DNA from: Schistosoma mansoni
Taxonomy: Eukaryota > Platyhelminthes > Trematoda > Strigeidida > Schistosomatidae
Direction of reading: 5' to 3'
DNA length: 64,000 nt
NCBI RefSeq assembly: GCF_000237925.1
Contig: NW_017386025.1
Coordinates: 558,001 to 622,000, forward strand
Both the position numbers and the translations under genes were made by a program. The notes below the pieces were generated by a model. It did not search any database. It worked only from the letters and a program-made list of their open reading frames with translations, and had not been told where the DNA came from. Shown one piece after another: positions 46,665 to 56,765 of the stretch. The number at the start of each line of letters is the position of its first letter. Position 1 is the stretch's first letter.

Positions 46665-49600
46665 GATCAGTTAATAGTTGGGCTAAAATAAGATCCAAAA
46701 AGTGTCTTAAGGTATTCGTTTTACAAATTGCCACTCAGTCGATTTTGTTCAAACAAACTTTTAAGATAACGAGTCATAGGATTAAATACTTAAATCACTT
46801 TTTAATACTTTTGATATGATGGTTTAGGTCACTATTTGTGTTGGTAAAAACATGTAACTAAAGTTAATCTGTAGGGAGTTATGTAAGAATAAATGTTTTT
46901 ACCAAGCATATGGGGTAGTCTTTCGAGTCCTAAAAGTCATTTTCATCAGTAACAAAGGGAAAACAAATTCTGAACCAGTTATTTACAAGTCAACGTTTAG
47001 GTTTTAGGCAAATATTCCCACATGTTTTTATGAAACTGGGATTCCAATATACTAGCAAGCCGAAATATCATTTCGATATTGAAAAGTATCCAATCGGAAA
47101 GCAATGTTTTGAAATAGGCACTGAAGCCAAAATAACAGATATGGAGCTAGCGACCTGCCACTACCACCCATAAACTAAAGATACAATTTAACAATATAAA
47201 TCATAAATAATGTAATAAAACACGTCGACAGTATACATAGATATTACCGTCCGATGACAAACATATACGTATTAAACACCAACTTTTAAATAGTTGGGCT
47301 GATTTTAAACTAATTATTCTAAAGTTTAAAACTATACTACTCTTTTCAGGGAATCAATATGGTTGAGTGGTGACAAAAACATCTATCCCTTTCGAAAAAT
47401 TACAAATCTGAAATCTTAAAAACTGGTAAAAAAAAAGTGGTTAAAACTTGCCTAGAGTAAATTTTCTGCTTTCCAGTACGTGTAGTTTATTGCGTGCTAG
47501 TGATATTGAGTACTTGAGTGTTTCTGTGCGTTGCTTGACAGAGTCGATTGCAATAGCTAACCTTTCAGTAGCTATACCCTTAAAATTTCGAATAAACAGG
47601 TAGAAGCTGGCAGTGTAAGTTATATATTTCAACAATTTTAACCATAAGTTCCAATCTACACAGAACTGGGGGCGTTGTTTATGAAATTGAGAAAACGAAA
47701 AGCGAATGTCCTGCGCTTTAACCAGGTTGGTGGACACGGAAAGTTCACCTAGGGGAATTGGAAAACCATGATTTTAAACCAATGGTCCACATGGGCTTAG
47801 TATCCCGGGGGAAAAAATGGCGTATGAACCAAATGTTGGTCACCGGCTACCATTGAACTGCATATTCTTACGTCGCTCCACTGCTTTGTGGATTAGACCT
47901 TTAGATCAAAGACTCGGGGTGTAACGCTCTTAGGAAATCATCTGCTTCGGTTAGGGCACCCGGGTAGTATCCCAGCCCTCACATAAATTGAATGATTTAT
48001 GTGGCGCATTTCTATTTGATGCCTCCTTGTACCAATGTTTATGTGTTTAGATAAATAAAATAACTGGAGACAAAGTAATGCAGTGAGGGATAGAAATCAA
48101 AATCAGCAAAGGTTACATTACGATAGTTTAGTAACACTTCTAATCCCGAGAAATAAATAGGATATGATAGGTATTTGCCTTATTTTAATATTGTTTTCCT
48201 ACTTGACACTACTCAAGTCTTCGGAGATGATTTTCGTGATAAACAGATCATTTTGATGACCAATGGAAGCTAGGCAGTGATAAGTGACTTCATTCTAACC
48301 ACGAGACTTAAGCAAACCCCACCACCATTCTCCGATAAATGAAAACCAGCAGCAGAGTTTGTAGAGTCTTCTATTCGTACACCTAAGTCACTAGTTTGAA
48401 CTTCAATAGTGATGAATAATCACTGATTTCAATTCTTTGTAATGTATTTTTACTCATCTTGTTTTGATTAACAAAGTAACGTAACTTACGATAGAGTCGG
48501 AAACTCATTCGCAACAGTAAACGCATATTTGTTCAGCTAATTTAGCACTCATAGATATTAAGTTCATTTGTACATACGTTGCTTGGACCTGATATTAGTT
48601 AGACAACCAAGTACATTTGGAAACAGGCTCTACTTCAAGAAAATTATCTATCTGAAATTTAACGCGTTAATAACAAACGCACACTTAACAATTGTACAGA
48701 TGGCTTATAAAATATAGAAATTATTAGTAGGAAGTGAATTCTAGTCACTTTCAACTTATAGAAAAAATTCTTCACTGAGCTATTGAACTATGGTGGTTAG
48801 AACCAACTAATTTATAAGGGTGCTGAAAATATAAAGGTCATATGTTATAAAGTCAAATGTGCAGAACATGATTTGAATCTAAATGTGCGAAATTAGTACA
48901 AAGGCAGTGCAATGATAACAGCATTCCATTTCTAGTTAGAAACATGCTGAATTTTAGGCACACAACACAAAATTGCTATATGAAGCCAAATGGCTTCCAA
49001 AACTCTGACTATTCAATGAATTAGATCACTCCAAAAGCAAAAGCACTTACTTGACTAAATAAGCTATGAAGTGAAGATTGCAAACCACTAGCAAGATTTT
49101 GCATGTAGCTGATACGTTCTAACTGAACCTTAGAGGCTTCTTTGTTAGCTAAAAACCTGAGCTCATCATTAGCATCAACGGAAAACAAATTACTTTTGAA
49201 GCGTGGTAAAGTTGTAAGATAACTTGGAGGCAAGGAGGGATCTACCTTTAGGCAACTAGAAATCAATTATTTAATAAGAATGCTACCAGATGGGGACAAA
49301 TTATGCCCGGGTCAAAGTGTTCACGAGAAGCATAAATACGCCCGCCCATCTGGAAGTAAACCTGATCTCTTGAGTCAGAGATACACATATTTTCGCGCAT
49401 CTAAACAACAATTATATAAATTATGACGTACTTCTGAGTTTGTAAGAACGAGGCCGGAAAAATGTACTACAATCTCAAACAGAATTGAGTTGCTTTCTCT
49501 ATGCGATAGAAAAAAAGTAAACAAGACAGCTGATACAGATGTTTCAGAAATCAATTTCAAACCTTTAGATGATAGGTATTGTTTAGGGAGATTACGTATT

Positions 49601-49896
49601 TCAATGGGATCCCATTCTGGATTCTGAAAAAATATTACTGAAAAGTGATACGCTACTTTGAGGTCACAGGCAACATCACTGACGTAGTAGTCTGTAAATA
49701 AGATTCTTTTTAAAAACATCTTACATCCAATGTTATCCTGATTCACAGAACTTAAGGCAAAAGTCACTCCTACAGTTGCACTGGACTCTTCGTCGGGGAC
49801 ACTAAAATTTCGTCCATAGACAGCTCGAAGATGTCTCAGCCGCAACTGAAATACGTCTTTAGAATAAGAAAAAAAACTTACAATGACAGTAGACAT
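37049..49896 (-). CDS. UVRAG: UVRAG (Vps38-like) subunit of the class III PI3-kinase complex
   Basis: UVRAG works with Vps34, Vps15 and Beclin-1 in endosome and autophagosome maturation. Exons (minus): 49896-49882, 49845-49725, 49691-49657, 49623-49432, 49361-49287, 49245-49051, 47578-47452, 44067-43983, 40791-40653, 38280-37952 and 37289-37049. All junctions keep frame, giving 517 residues. Exons 1-5 make the C2 domain (LRLRHLRAVYGRNF; YYVSDVACDLKNPEWDPIEI; VYFQMGGRIYASRE). Exons 6-9 form the coiled coil (ANKEASKVQLERISYMQNLA; RYALMTRILYLLNEVYGLFI). Exon 10 holds the conserved part (NEHFAVPLNG; FAYIMHLFTLITAILDQPII; YP) plus eight Asn. Exon 11 has a weak match to the family's EF...V.LLN.NI..LR block. 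Exon 7 to 8 needs a GC donor. Least sure are exon 1 (the start could be further upstream), the end (a donor at 37102 would allow more exons), and exon 11. Introns contain many transposon relics. Confidence 0.78.
38146..38169. repeat. (ATT)8 microsatellite coding for poly-Asn in UVRAG
   Basis: Eight perfect ATT units lie inside UVRAG exon 10 and encode eight consecutive Asn residues on the minus strand, in a loop between conserved blocks. Length variation between strains would be expected and would keep the frame. Confidence 0.9.
38931..38973 (+). ncRNA. Second hammerhead ribozyme, different sequence family
   Basis: Plus strand: stem I CCTTG, core CTGAAGA, stem II GTGC with loop CGTAGA and GCAC, then GAAA. 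Stem III is ATTCAGGT (A-U plus two U-G wobbles around CA), followed by the triplet GTC. Stem I partner TAGGG pairs with wobbles. The predicted cleavage site is between 38968 and 38969. The core is complete but stems I and III are weak, so activity may be low. It is within UVRAG intron 9, on the antisense strand, in a repeat-like context resembling SM-alpha-type SINEs; a degraded relative seems to lie around 37600-37800. Confidence 0.68.
39950..40065 (-). repeat. tRNA-derived SINE-like sequence
   Basis: The minus strand contains gcgcggaggttaaggggttc and gacttccagccactaagtctc, which includes a GGTTCGA box like the internal B box of RNA polymerase III promoters. Similar tRNA-like heads occur in schistosome SINEs. 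It does not fold into a complete tRNA that I can see. Confidence 0.4.
41054..41073. repeat. (TA)n microsatellite
   Basis: A run of about ten TA units lies in a UVRAG intron. Confidence 0.9.
41142..41480 (-). mobile_element. SR2-type RTE element, 5' fragment
   Basis: Minus-strand translation includes RENNLNSTLEVEGSSLIKIM and MPHGESRDSLEVMR, a diverged match to the 5' region of the SR2 copy at 51027 (NNSNHLNSALGVEGIIMTSH, DESRVPSEVMRP). Only the 5' end is present, an unusual state for an RTE insertion, which normally loses the 5' end, so it is probably a deletion remnant. Confidence 0.6.
41560..43870 (-). mobile_element. Old RTE (Perere-3-like) element, split by an insertion
   Basis: Endonuclease-like remnants lie near 43735-43600 (FYEVKNAFYRKICALLSKAK RSDVIV), linker near 43060-42950 (LKYGLVKYLRDNCKQW; YNSRYLFRLI) and RT near 42307-41954 (ILTYVWEPNVFPSDWFRSVI; VPIYKKGWESSSDDNRIISL). 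RT decays further toward 41560. The alignment with the element at 28715 is in order but diverged, and the RT frame is interrupted by the 0.6 kb insertion at 42334-42935. It lies in a UVRAG intron in the same orientation as the gene. Confidence 0.65.
42334..42935 (+). mobile_element. Insertion: LTR-like segment joined to a Perere-3-type 3' tail
   Basis: 42334-42711 begins tgtaaaatgg and ends ttataaca (TG...CA), with CTATTGG boxes and a tataaatatgcc TATA box, an LTR-like layout. 42712-42935 ends tgtaccaatatttatgtg then tttaaataaataaat, the 3' tail of SR3/Perere-3 elements. It interrupts the older RTE relic, so it arrived later. Either an LTR piece and an RTE 3' end inserted separately, or a chimeric element was copied by Perere-3 machinery. 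Confidence 0.5.
44420..45290 (+). mobile_element. Penelope-like element remnant
   Basis: 44430-44717 reads KLNSKSPGIKFTLESDGGIL, then DCLVYLNMTIFKKTAHSNKY and LDFNFSAS, the post-RT region of PLEs (usually LN..NP.IKFT.E.E....FLD..V.R....YRKPT.TD.YL.F.S). Further right, broken frames give VYKIKFSRC followed by GQNF, a decayed GIY-YIG start, and IILGHKIETV / IIEMIYM, its end. It is a different PLE lineage from the one at 15440. It is in a UVRAG intron, antisense to the gene. Confidence 0.65.
45291..47440. other. UVRAG intron 7, remainder
   Basis: AT-rich sequence without recognisable genes. It contains the (TA)n tract at 46633-46661. Confidence 0.4.
46633..46661. repeat. (TA)n microsatellite
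   Basis: About fourteen TA units in a UVRAG intron. Confidence 0.9.
47668..48058 (+). mobile_element. Non-autonomous element with Perere-3-type 3' tail, copy A
   Basis: The stretch from gtttatgaaattgagaaaac to a terminal ttgtaccaatgtttatgtgt and ATAAATAAA tail matches the reverse complement of 55515-55925 with substitutions, and its tail is shared with the Perere-3-type element at 28555. No coding capacity is apparent. It sits between UVRAG exons 6 and 7; the exon 7 acceptor is only about 90 bp away. Confidence 0.7.
48059..49050. other. UVRAG intron 6, remainder
   Basis: No gene or repeat family was recognised. Confidence 0.4.
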
Positions 49897-50224
49897 TTTA
49901 ATCACCCTCAACACATCATAGTTCAAGACCTTGAAACGTAGCGTCCAAGTTCGGATTTCTGTCTCGACATCTAATATCTCCACATCAAGTCGGTGTCAAC
50001 CATTTGTAACTTGATTTGGTATCTCGCTATAGGTGCGAAATTCCAGAAAACGGTAGTCTCTGATGAGGTAAATCTAGGTAGTTTTCTTCCTTATCATTAG
50101 TGACTTCAATGAATTTCCAGTGGTTCATTTCTTTTAAAGCCATAACTTTCATCCTCAGGATGTAGTGTTGATAAAACTACTACCTAATGCGGCTCAAGAC
50201 GGTGGTTTGATGATCAGTGTCTAA

Positions 50225-50590
50225 GAACTTAGTTGGTCGCTGGTCTTTCGAAACTCTCTTATGATGAGTGCTGTAAACCTTTAAACTTATTCCTATTATC
50301 CTATTGTGTAACGCAGAATGATCTTATATCGGCCGGCCGTATCTTAAGTGATATTCTGGATAATACTAATCCACATCTTCTGCCCTATCCAGAACTAATC
50401 ACCTTCAAAGCCACAGCATCAAGTTTCTAAAACCTTAATTGAAATAAACTTGAAGCGGGATTTCGTTTTTCTTATCGAGTGGTTAATGACTGAAACGCCA
50501 ATTCCGAACAAGTGCTATCTGTCTCATCGGTGAACAGTTCCAGGGAGAATATGGATTTTCACTGAAGATGCTACCTAGATTAACACATGT
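50225..50590 (+). mobile_element. 3' remnant of a CR1-like retrotransposon
   Basis: The plus strand reads VAGLSKLSYDECCKPLNLF, then SYCVTQNDLISAGRILSDIL (RVRGDLI..Y.IL in intact relatives), and, after shifts, FRFSYRVVND and SVNSSRENMDFH (RVV..WN.LP..... VN.FK..LD). This is a truncated, decayed CR1-type RT C-terminus, just upstream of UVRAG exon 1 and pointing away from it. Confidence 0.6.
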
Positions 50591-51026
50591 CAAACGACCT
50601 ACTATCTTGTGGCTAAATGCTGAGGACTAAAAACCATCTGAGATTTATGATTCTCAGCACATAGTATGTTGTTTGAAAGTATAAGAAAACCGGTGAAGTA
50701 AGTTTTCACCAGCTCCATTAATTTCAAGTACAGATATCCGAGTTTATACGTTACTAATCGAGGACCAGTAAACTTGTATATCCCATGTACCTTGTTGTTA
50801 CCTGATAAAAAGTCATAATTCTCACACATAACCTACTACAAAACTAAACTGTAATAAAGGAAAACCAGCAACCTTAATTAAGTGTTAGGAAATTAGACCA
50901 GGATATTGTAGTGAGATGATGGAAAATATTTCTCATGTACAAGAATCCATACATATACATATATAACTCCGCCTGTAGCTCCTCCAGGGGATACTGCTGG
51001 CCCCAAGCCCGGGTAAAGGAGGAGGG

Positions 51027-51989
51027 TTGGGCATGAGGTTTGCGACCCCATCCCGTAGAAAACCAACTCGCCAAAAAAACGCTAACCAGAAAAATAATTC
51101 AAACCATTTAAACTCTGCCCTGGGAGTAGAAGGAATAATTATGACGTCTCATGATGAAAGCCGAGTTCCTTCGGAAGTCATGAGGCCGATGCACCTTCTT
51201 ACAACCAGAGCGACAATTTTTATAGGTACATGGAATGTCCATACTATGTGAGAGACAGGAAGAGTCTTCCAAATTGCTGCAGAAATAAGAAAATACAACC
51301 CGGAGGTGCTTGGAATCAGTGAGACACATTGGACGCAGGTTGGACAACAACGACTATCCTCAGGAGAACTTCTGTTATACTCCGGTCATGAAGAAGAAAA
51401 TGCCCCACATACACAAGGAGTTGCATTGATTCTGTCCAGAAAAGCACAAAATGCGCTCATACGATGGGAATCTCATGGACCAAGGATCATCGAAGCCTCC
51501 TTCAAAACAAAGAGAGAGAGCATTAGAATGAACATCATCCAGTGCTATGCGCCTACCAACGACTACGATGAAGACGCTAAAGACCAATTCTACGATAGAC
51601 TGCAGTCAATCTTCGAGAAGTGCCCAACCAAGGACCTGACCATTCTGATGGGAGATTTCAATGCCAAGGTTGGAATGGACAACACTGGATACGAAGACGT
51701 CATGGGACGACATGGACTGGGAGAAAGGAACGAAAACGGTGAGAGATTTGCAAACCTATGTGCCTTCAATAAACTGGTCATAGGTGGCACCATATTCCCA
51801 CACAAAAACATACACAAAGCCACTTGGATTTCACCGGATCACACTACACAGAATCAAATCGACCATATCTGCATCAACAAAGAGTTCAGGAGGACGATGG
51901 AGGATGTGAGAACCAGAAGAGGAGCTGATATAGCATCCTATCATCATTTCCTGGTCGCAAAGATGAAACTAAAACTCAAGAAGCACTAG
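51027..51989 (+). pseudogene. SR2 N-terminus and endonuclease domain (stops)
   Basis: After a basic N-terminal stretch the protein reads IFIGTWNVHTM, then a TGA where Trp is usual, and in the following frame EVLGISETHWTQVGQQRLSS. Catalytic motifs follow: IIQCYAPTND, LTILMGDFNAKVGMDNTGY, ATWISPDHTTQNQIDHICIN and, in place of SDHH, SYHHFLVA, so the SDH motif is lost. A TAG at 51987, replacing a Trp codon, ends the frame. This domain would nick DNA during insertion. Confidence 0.85.
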
Positions 51990-52019
51990 ACAACGGCGCG
52001 GACAACATCACAAAAGTTT

Positions 52020-54077
52020 AATACGGCCTTTCTTCGAGATGCCGACAAACTCAACAAATTCAACATAGCCCTCAGCAACAGGTTCGAGGCCTTTCATGAT
52101 CTACTCAATGGAGAGGAAACTACCATGGAGAACAACTGGAAAGGTATCAAGGAGGCAATCGTTTCAACATGTCAGGAGGTTCTGGGCCAAAAGAAGCACC
52201 ATCACAAGGAATGGATCACTGTTGGTACACTGGATAAAATTGAAGCAAGAAGGAACAAGAAGGCAGCAATCAATATCAGCCGAACAAGAGCAGAAAACTT
52301 CAAGGCACAAGCCAAATAAACAGAAGTGAACAAGCAAGTGAAGAGGAGCATCAGGACCGACAAACGTAAATATGTGGAAGTTTTAGAAATGACGGCGGAA
52401 AAAGCTGCAAGAGAGGGAAACATGAGACAATTGTATCATACAACAAACAAAACTTGCTGGAGATCACTGTAATCAACCAGAACGACCAGTAAAAAGCAAG
52501 GAAGGCAAGGTAATCACCGACATTGAAGAACAACGAAACAGGTGGGTAGAACACTTCAAGGAACTCTTGAATCGACCAGCTCCACTGAACCCACCCAACA
52601 TCGAAGCAGCACCCACAGACCTCCCAATCGATATTGGCCCACCAACAATTGAAGAGATCAGCATGGCCATTAGACAAATCAAGAGTGGCAAAGCAGCGGG
52701 ACCAGACAACATCCCGGCAGAGGCACTGAAAGCAAATGTAACAGCAACTGCCAAGATACTCCACATCCTCTTCAGTAAGATTTGGAATGAAGAACAAGTA
52801 CCAACAGACTGGAAAGAAGGACTTCTCATCAAGATGCCAAAGAAAGGCGATCTCAGCAAGTGCGATAACTACAGAGGCGTCACTTTTCTCTCAATACCAA
52901 CAAGTTTGCAACAAGGTATTGTTGAGCAGGATGAAGGACTCCGTAGACGCCCAACTTCGGGATCGACAGGCTTGATTTCGTAAGGATAGATCGTGTGCAG
53001 ACCAAATCGCAACTCTATGGATCATTGTGGAACAATCAATTGAATGGAATTCATCACTTTACACCAACTTCATTGACTACGAGAAATCATTTGATAGCGC
53101 GGACAGAACAACACCATGGAGGCTTCTTCGACACCACGGCGTGCCTGAGAAAATAGTCAATATCATACGGAATTCCTATGATGGACTAAACTGCCAAATC
53201 GTCCATGGAGGACAACTCACCGACTCGTTCGAGGTAAAGACCGGTGTTAGGCAAGGTTGCCTACTCTCACCCTTTCTCTTTCTCCTGGTGACCGACTGGA
53301 TCATGAAGACGTCAACATCTGGAGGGAAGCACGGGATACAGTGGATAGGTAGGACGCAGCTTGACGATCTATACTTCGCAGACGATCTGGCTCTTATATC
53401 ACAAACGCAACAACAAATGCAGGAGAAAACGATCAGTGTGGCAGCAGCCTCAGCAGCAGTAGGTCTCAACATACACAGAGGGAAAAGCAAGACTCCCCGA
53501 TACAATACAACATGCACCAAGTACACTTGACGGAGTAGCTTTGGAGAATGTAGAAACCTTTACATATCTGGGCAGCATCATTGATGAACACGGTGGATCA
53601 GATGCAGATGTGAGGGCGAGGATCGGAAAAACAAGAGCAGCACATTTACAGCTGAAGAACATTTGGAACTCAAAACAATTGTCAGCCAACACCAAGATCA
53701 GAATTTTCAATACAAATGTTAAGACAGTTCTACTGTATGGGGCGGAGACGTGGAGAACTACGAGAGCCATCATCCAGAAGATACAAGTGTTTATTAACAG
53801 TTGTCTACGCAATATACTTCGGATCCGTTGGCCAGACACTATAAGCAGCAAGTTACTGTGGGAGACAACAAACCAGATTCCAGCGGAGGAAGAAATCAGG
53901 AAGAAGCGTTGGAAGTGGATAGGACACACTTTGAGGAAATCACCCAATTGCATCACAATACAAGCCCTCACATGGAATCCTGAAGGCCGAAGGAGAAGAG
54001 GAAGACCAAAGAACATATTACGTCGAGAAATGGAGACAGACATGAGAAGAATGAACAAAAATTGGATAGAACTATAA
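52020..54077 (+). pseudogene. SR2 linker, reverse transcriptase and C-terminal domain (frameshifted)
   Basis: The linker (NTAFLRDADKLNKFN, KGIKEAIVSTCQEVLGQKKH) is broken at 52317 and 52460. The RT follows from 52567: LNRPAPLNPPNIEA, SGKAAGPDNIPAEALK, MPKKGDLSKCDNYRGVTFLS, then a frame break. From 53027 it reads NFIDYEKSFDSADRTTPWRL, TGVRQGCLLSPFLFLLV and LYFADDLALIS (catalytic FADD intact). From 53541 the C-terminal part holds [26 protein letters not shown] and [11 protein letters not shown]. Confidence 0.85.
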
Positions 54078-54152
54078 AGGAAGGCCCAGGACAGAGTGCG
54101 TTGGAGAATGCTGGTCGGCGGCCTATGCTCCGTTGGGAGTAACAGGCGTAAG

Positions 54153-55514
54153 TAATATATATAAATATTTTTCACAAAAAAGGCAACAGATTGAGGATGG
54201 GATTTATTTTTAAAAGTAACATAGTGTCATTGTGTTCCGATACTAATTGCCGTCTCTAGTTACTATACATGATCAAGTAACAGTGCTTACCCGACTTTAA
54301 CGGGACCAAATATATTTCTCCTCATGTGTTGGCTGTACAACTTCATGTTGTTCAATCTAGCGCTGTAAGTCGGAAATTAATAGGCTATTTTAGCGATCAG
54401 AAACCCTTCGCATCACTGAACAGCAGTAATAACAGTACTGGTAATTTTTTTATGATTGTTGTTATAGCTTCGTACGCAATTTCTGTTGAAGTTTCAGCTC
54501 TATCATAACTGGTGATACATACAAAGCAACTTTGATTACATGTCGTTGAACTATTTGGCGAACGCTTTTGCACCCCAGTAGAGAAGGAAAAACCACCATA
54601 TAAAACAGAGCCGACCTCAATACCTTCCTGTGAAATCACTAACGTGTATTCCAGTGTGCACAATAATTTTAATTCAGTTAACACACTGAAACATTGCTAC
54701 AATGAAAAACAAGATGTTATTCAAGCTAGCATGTTAAAAGTGGAAGTAGTGATCTGTGTGTTATACTTCTCAAGCTATTTGTAATATTACTTTCTACAGC
54801 ATGTTACCTTACCGTCTTAGAAGTAAAGATATTTAAGGCGACCGAAAACAGTTATTGTGAATATTAGTAATCTCACTGTGATTTTGGATGTATTTCTTTT
54901 ACTCAACTTCTCAATTCTTTCGTTTATATTCTTTACTTGAACACTATTGGTTTTGACTTTTTCTTTGGTTTGGCACTCACGAGTTTTTCTTCAGGAACCT
55001 AAAAAATCGAAGAGTGGTTATTAAGTCGAATAATTGTAATTTGCAAATAAGCTTTGGTGCCTAAAGTGGAGTTTGGTTCTATTGTTACATAGGATCGTAA
55101 TTTACAAGTAGGTCAGTTCACTGTACTTCAGTAACGGAAGAGAGTAAAATCTTGGACTTGAAACCCTACTACCCGGTCAACTACACATATGCCGAAATTA
55201 ACTCAGGACCTGGAGCAAGCGTTGAATATTACCATACCACATACACGACTTCTGTAGTATTTTGAATCGTTGAGGAAGTGGTTAATGCGGCCACAGCTCA
55301 ACATCTACCTGCTAATAATTTTATCATGACCTTCCAAGACGTGTTTCTGAAATCCACATCATCAAATACATGCCTTGTTGTCTCTCTGAATAACTCTAAA
55401 ACGAGACAACAGGCGCCTTGTATCAATTCTGTTCTTAGATTTAGGTGAAGTTTTTGACAAGGTCCTAAACAAAAGATTCCCCGTTCAGTTAAATTTCTTC
55501 GGAATCAATAACCC
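54153..55514. other. Unassigned AT-rich sequence
   Basis: There are short frames only (54326-54508 plus, 54397-54684 minus), without recognisable domains. Confidence 0.35.
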
Positions 55515-56058
55515 GTTATTTATTTATTTTATTGATTTAAACACATAAATATTGGTACAAACGGGCACCAAATACATATGCGCCTCATAAATCTCATTTG
55601 ATTTGTATGAGGGCTGTGATACTGCCCAGGTGCCCAGACTGAAGCAGGTAGTTTTCTTAGGGGGCCACACCTGGAGCCTTTGACCTGAAATTCTAGTCCA
55701 CAAGGCAGTGGAGCATCGTGAGGAGGTGCATTCCCATGGTAGCCGGTGACCAACGATTGATTCATACGCCATTTGTTCCCTCAGGATCCTGGAGCCCATG
55801 TGCACCATTGGTTTGGAACCAGGGTTTTCCAACTCCCCTAGACGGACACTCCACATCAACCAACCTGGTTAAAGCGCCCGACATTCGCTTTTCGTCCTCT
55901 CAATTTCGTAAACAACAGTAATGCCACGAGAAGGCAGTGAGTAGGACTTCCCTGGCAGGGGCTATATACACGTGGCCATGTGAGAGCATTTCGAGAGGGA
56001 GAGTCGACTCTCCCCACTCTCGGCCGTACCAGGGCATTTGGGGGCCCATTATATTGAT
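55515..56058 (-). mobile_element. Non-autonomous element with Perere-3-type 3' tail, copy B
   Basis: On the minus strand it opens near gggcccccaaatgccctgg, contains gtgtatatagcccctgcc (possible TATA) and ends with ttgtaccaatatttatgtgt and an ATAAA-rich tail. It aligns with copy A at 47668-48058 over its 3' two thirds. The open frame 55859-55524 has no known domain. It may be an internally deleted RTE (5' UTR joined to 3' UTR). Confidence 0.7.
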
Positions 56059-56094
56059 GGTTTGCTTCATTCCTAACAAAACGTAAACATATGG

Positions 56095-56765
56095 TAAAAT
56101 ATGATGACTTTCTCATCACTAAGATCAATATCTAGTGGAGTTATCCAGGAAACTGTATTAGATCCACTCTTGTTTCTCATGTATATGAACGATATATGTA
56201 ATAACACAAAATTTGGGGGACCATACTTATACGCTGATGATCTCACAATAGTATACAGTTTTAAATCTGAAGCCCTAAGTGAAAGTGTGTCCCAGATTCA
56301 ACGTGACCCCGAACCTAACTACCTGGAGCGAAATATGCTTATTACACTTTAAACACAACAGGCGTAGGATCGTGCGTTTCGGGAAACACTCCTATGAACC
56401 TCTACTTCACTTAAATAAATGTAAAGTTCAGACACTCAAATCAGTGCACGATCTAAGTATAAATTACACAGGAAGCCTAGAATTTCGAGAATATGCCTCG
56501 TTTATCATTTCAAAATATTAATGGTTGAAGGATTTCATAATAAAAAGTCCCTTCACAACAGAGGCTAAGTTCACCTTTTTCAAAATATGTAAACGAGCTC
56601 CTTTCGAGTGCTGCTCATTTATCTCCTCAAACATGAGTACCACAGGCAATATAAGTATAGATGCCCAAAGAAGCCTGACTCGTCGACCGTTAGGACGTGA
56701 CTCCACTCTCGACCACATAACAAGGTGTAGGCATCTCTTCTTAGGACCTTTATGGCGCCGTTAGC
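56095..56765 (+). mobile_element. Non-LTR reverse transcriptase fragment
   Basis: The frame at 56101-56352 contains SSGVIQETVLDPLLFLMYMN (normally S.GVPQGTVLGPLLFL.Y.N) and PYLYADDLTIVYSF with an intact ADD. A later, shifted part (56525-56764) has a basic tail that could be the C-terminal region. Related elements are those at 10835 and 20732 (CR1/Jockey group), but this copy is too short to place. Confidence 0.65.

Larger units (their letters stand above)
50955..54152 (+). mobile_element. SR2-type RTE retrotransposon, near full length, inactivated
   Basis: The element runs from a GC-rich 5' region (cctgtagctcctccaggg) through endonuclease and RT to the ggcctatgctccgttggg... tail at 54150. 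It matches my memory of S. mansoni SR2. At least three stops (51249-51251, 51987-51989, 52317-52319) and frame changes near 51250-52020, 52460 and 52900-52980 and 53510 prevent a full product. The 3' part is almost identical to the fragment at 27410. Confidence 0.88.

Noticed and set aside
47441-47737. 98-residue frame as one protein
   Set aside because: Its N-terminal half is the Perere-3-tailed repeat on the opposite strand and intron; only 47578-47452 is UVRAG exon 7.
49375-49983. Single-exon 202-residue protein
   Set aside because: It begins on GTG and includes three introns read as coding. The spliced version restores the UVRAG C2 domain.
53450-54175. 241-residue frame on the minus strand
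   Set aside because: It is the shadow of the SR2 C-terminal domain on the opposite strand; the same shadow appears at 27385-28062.
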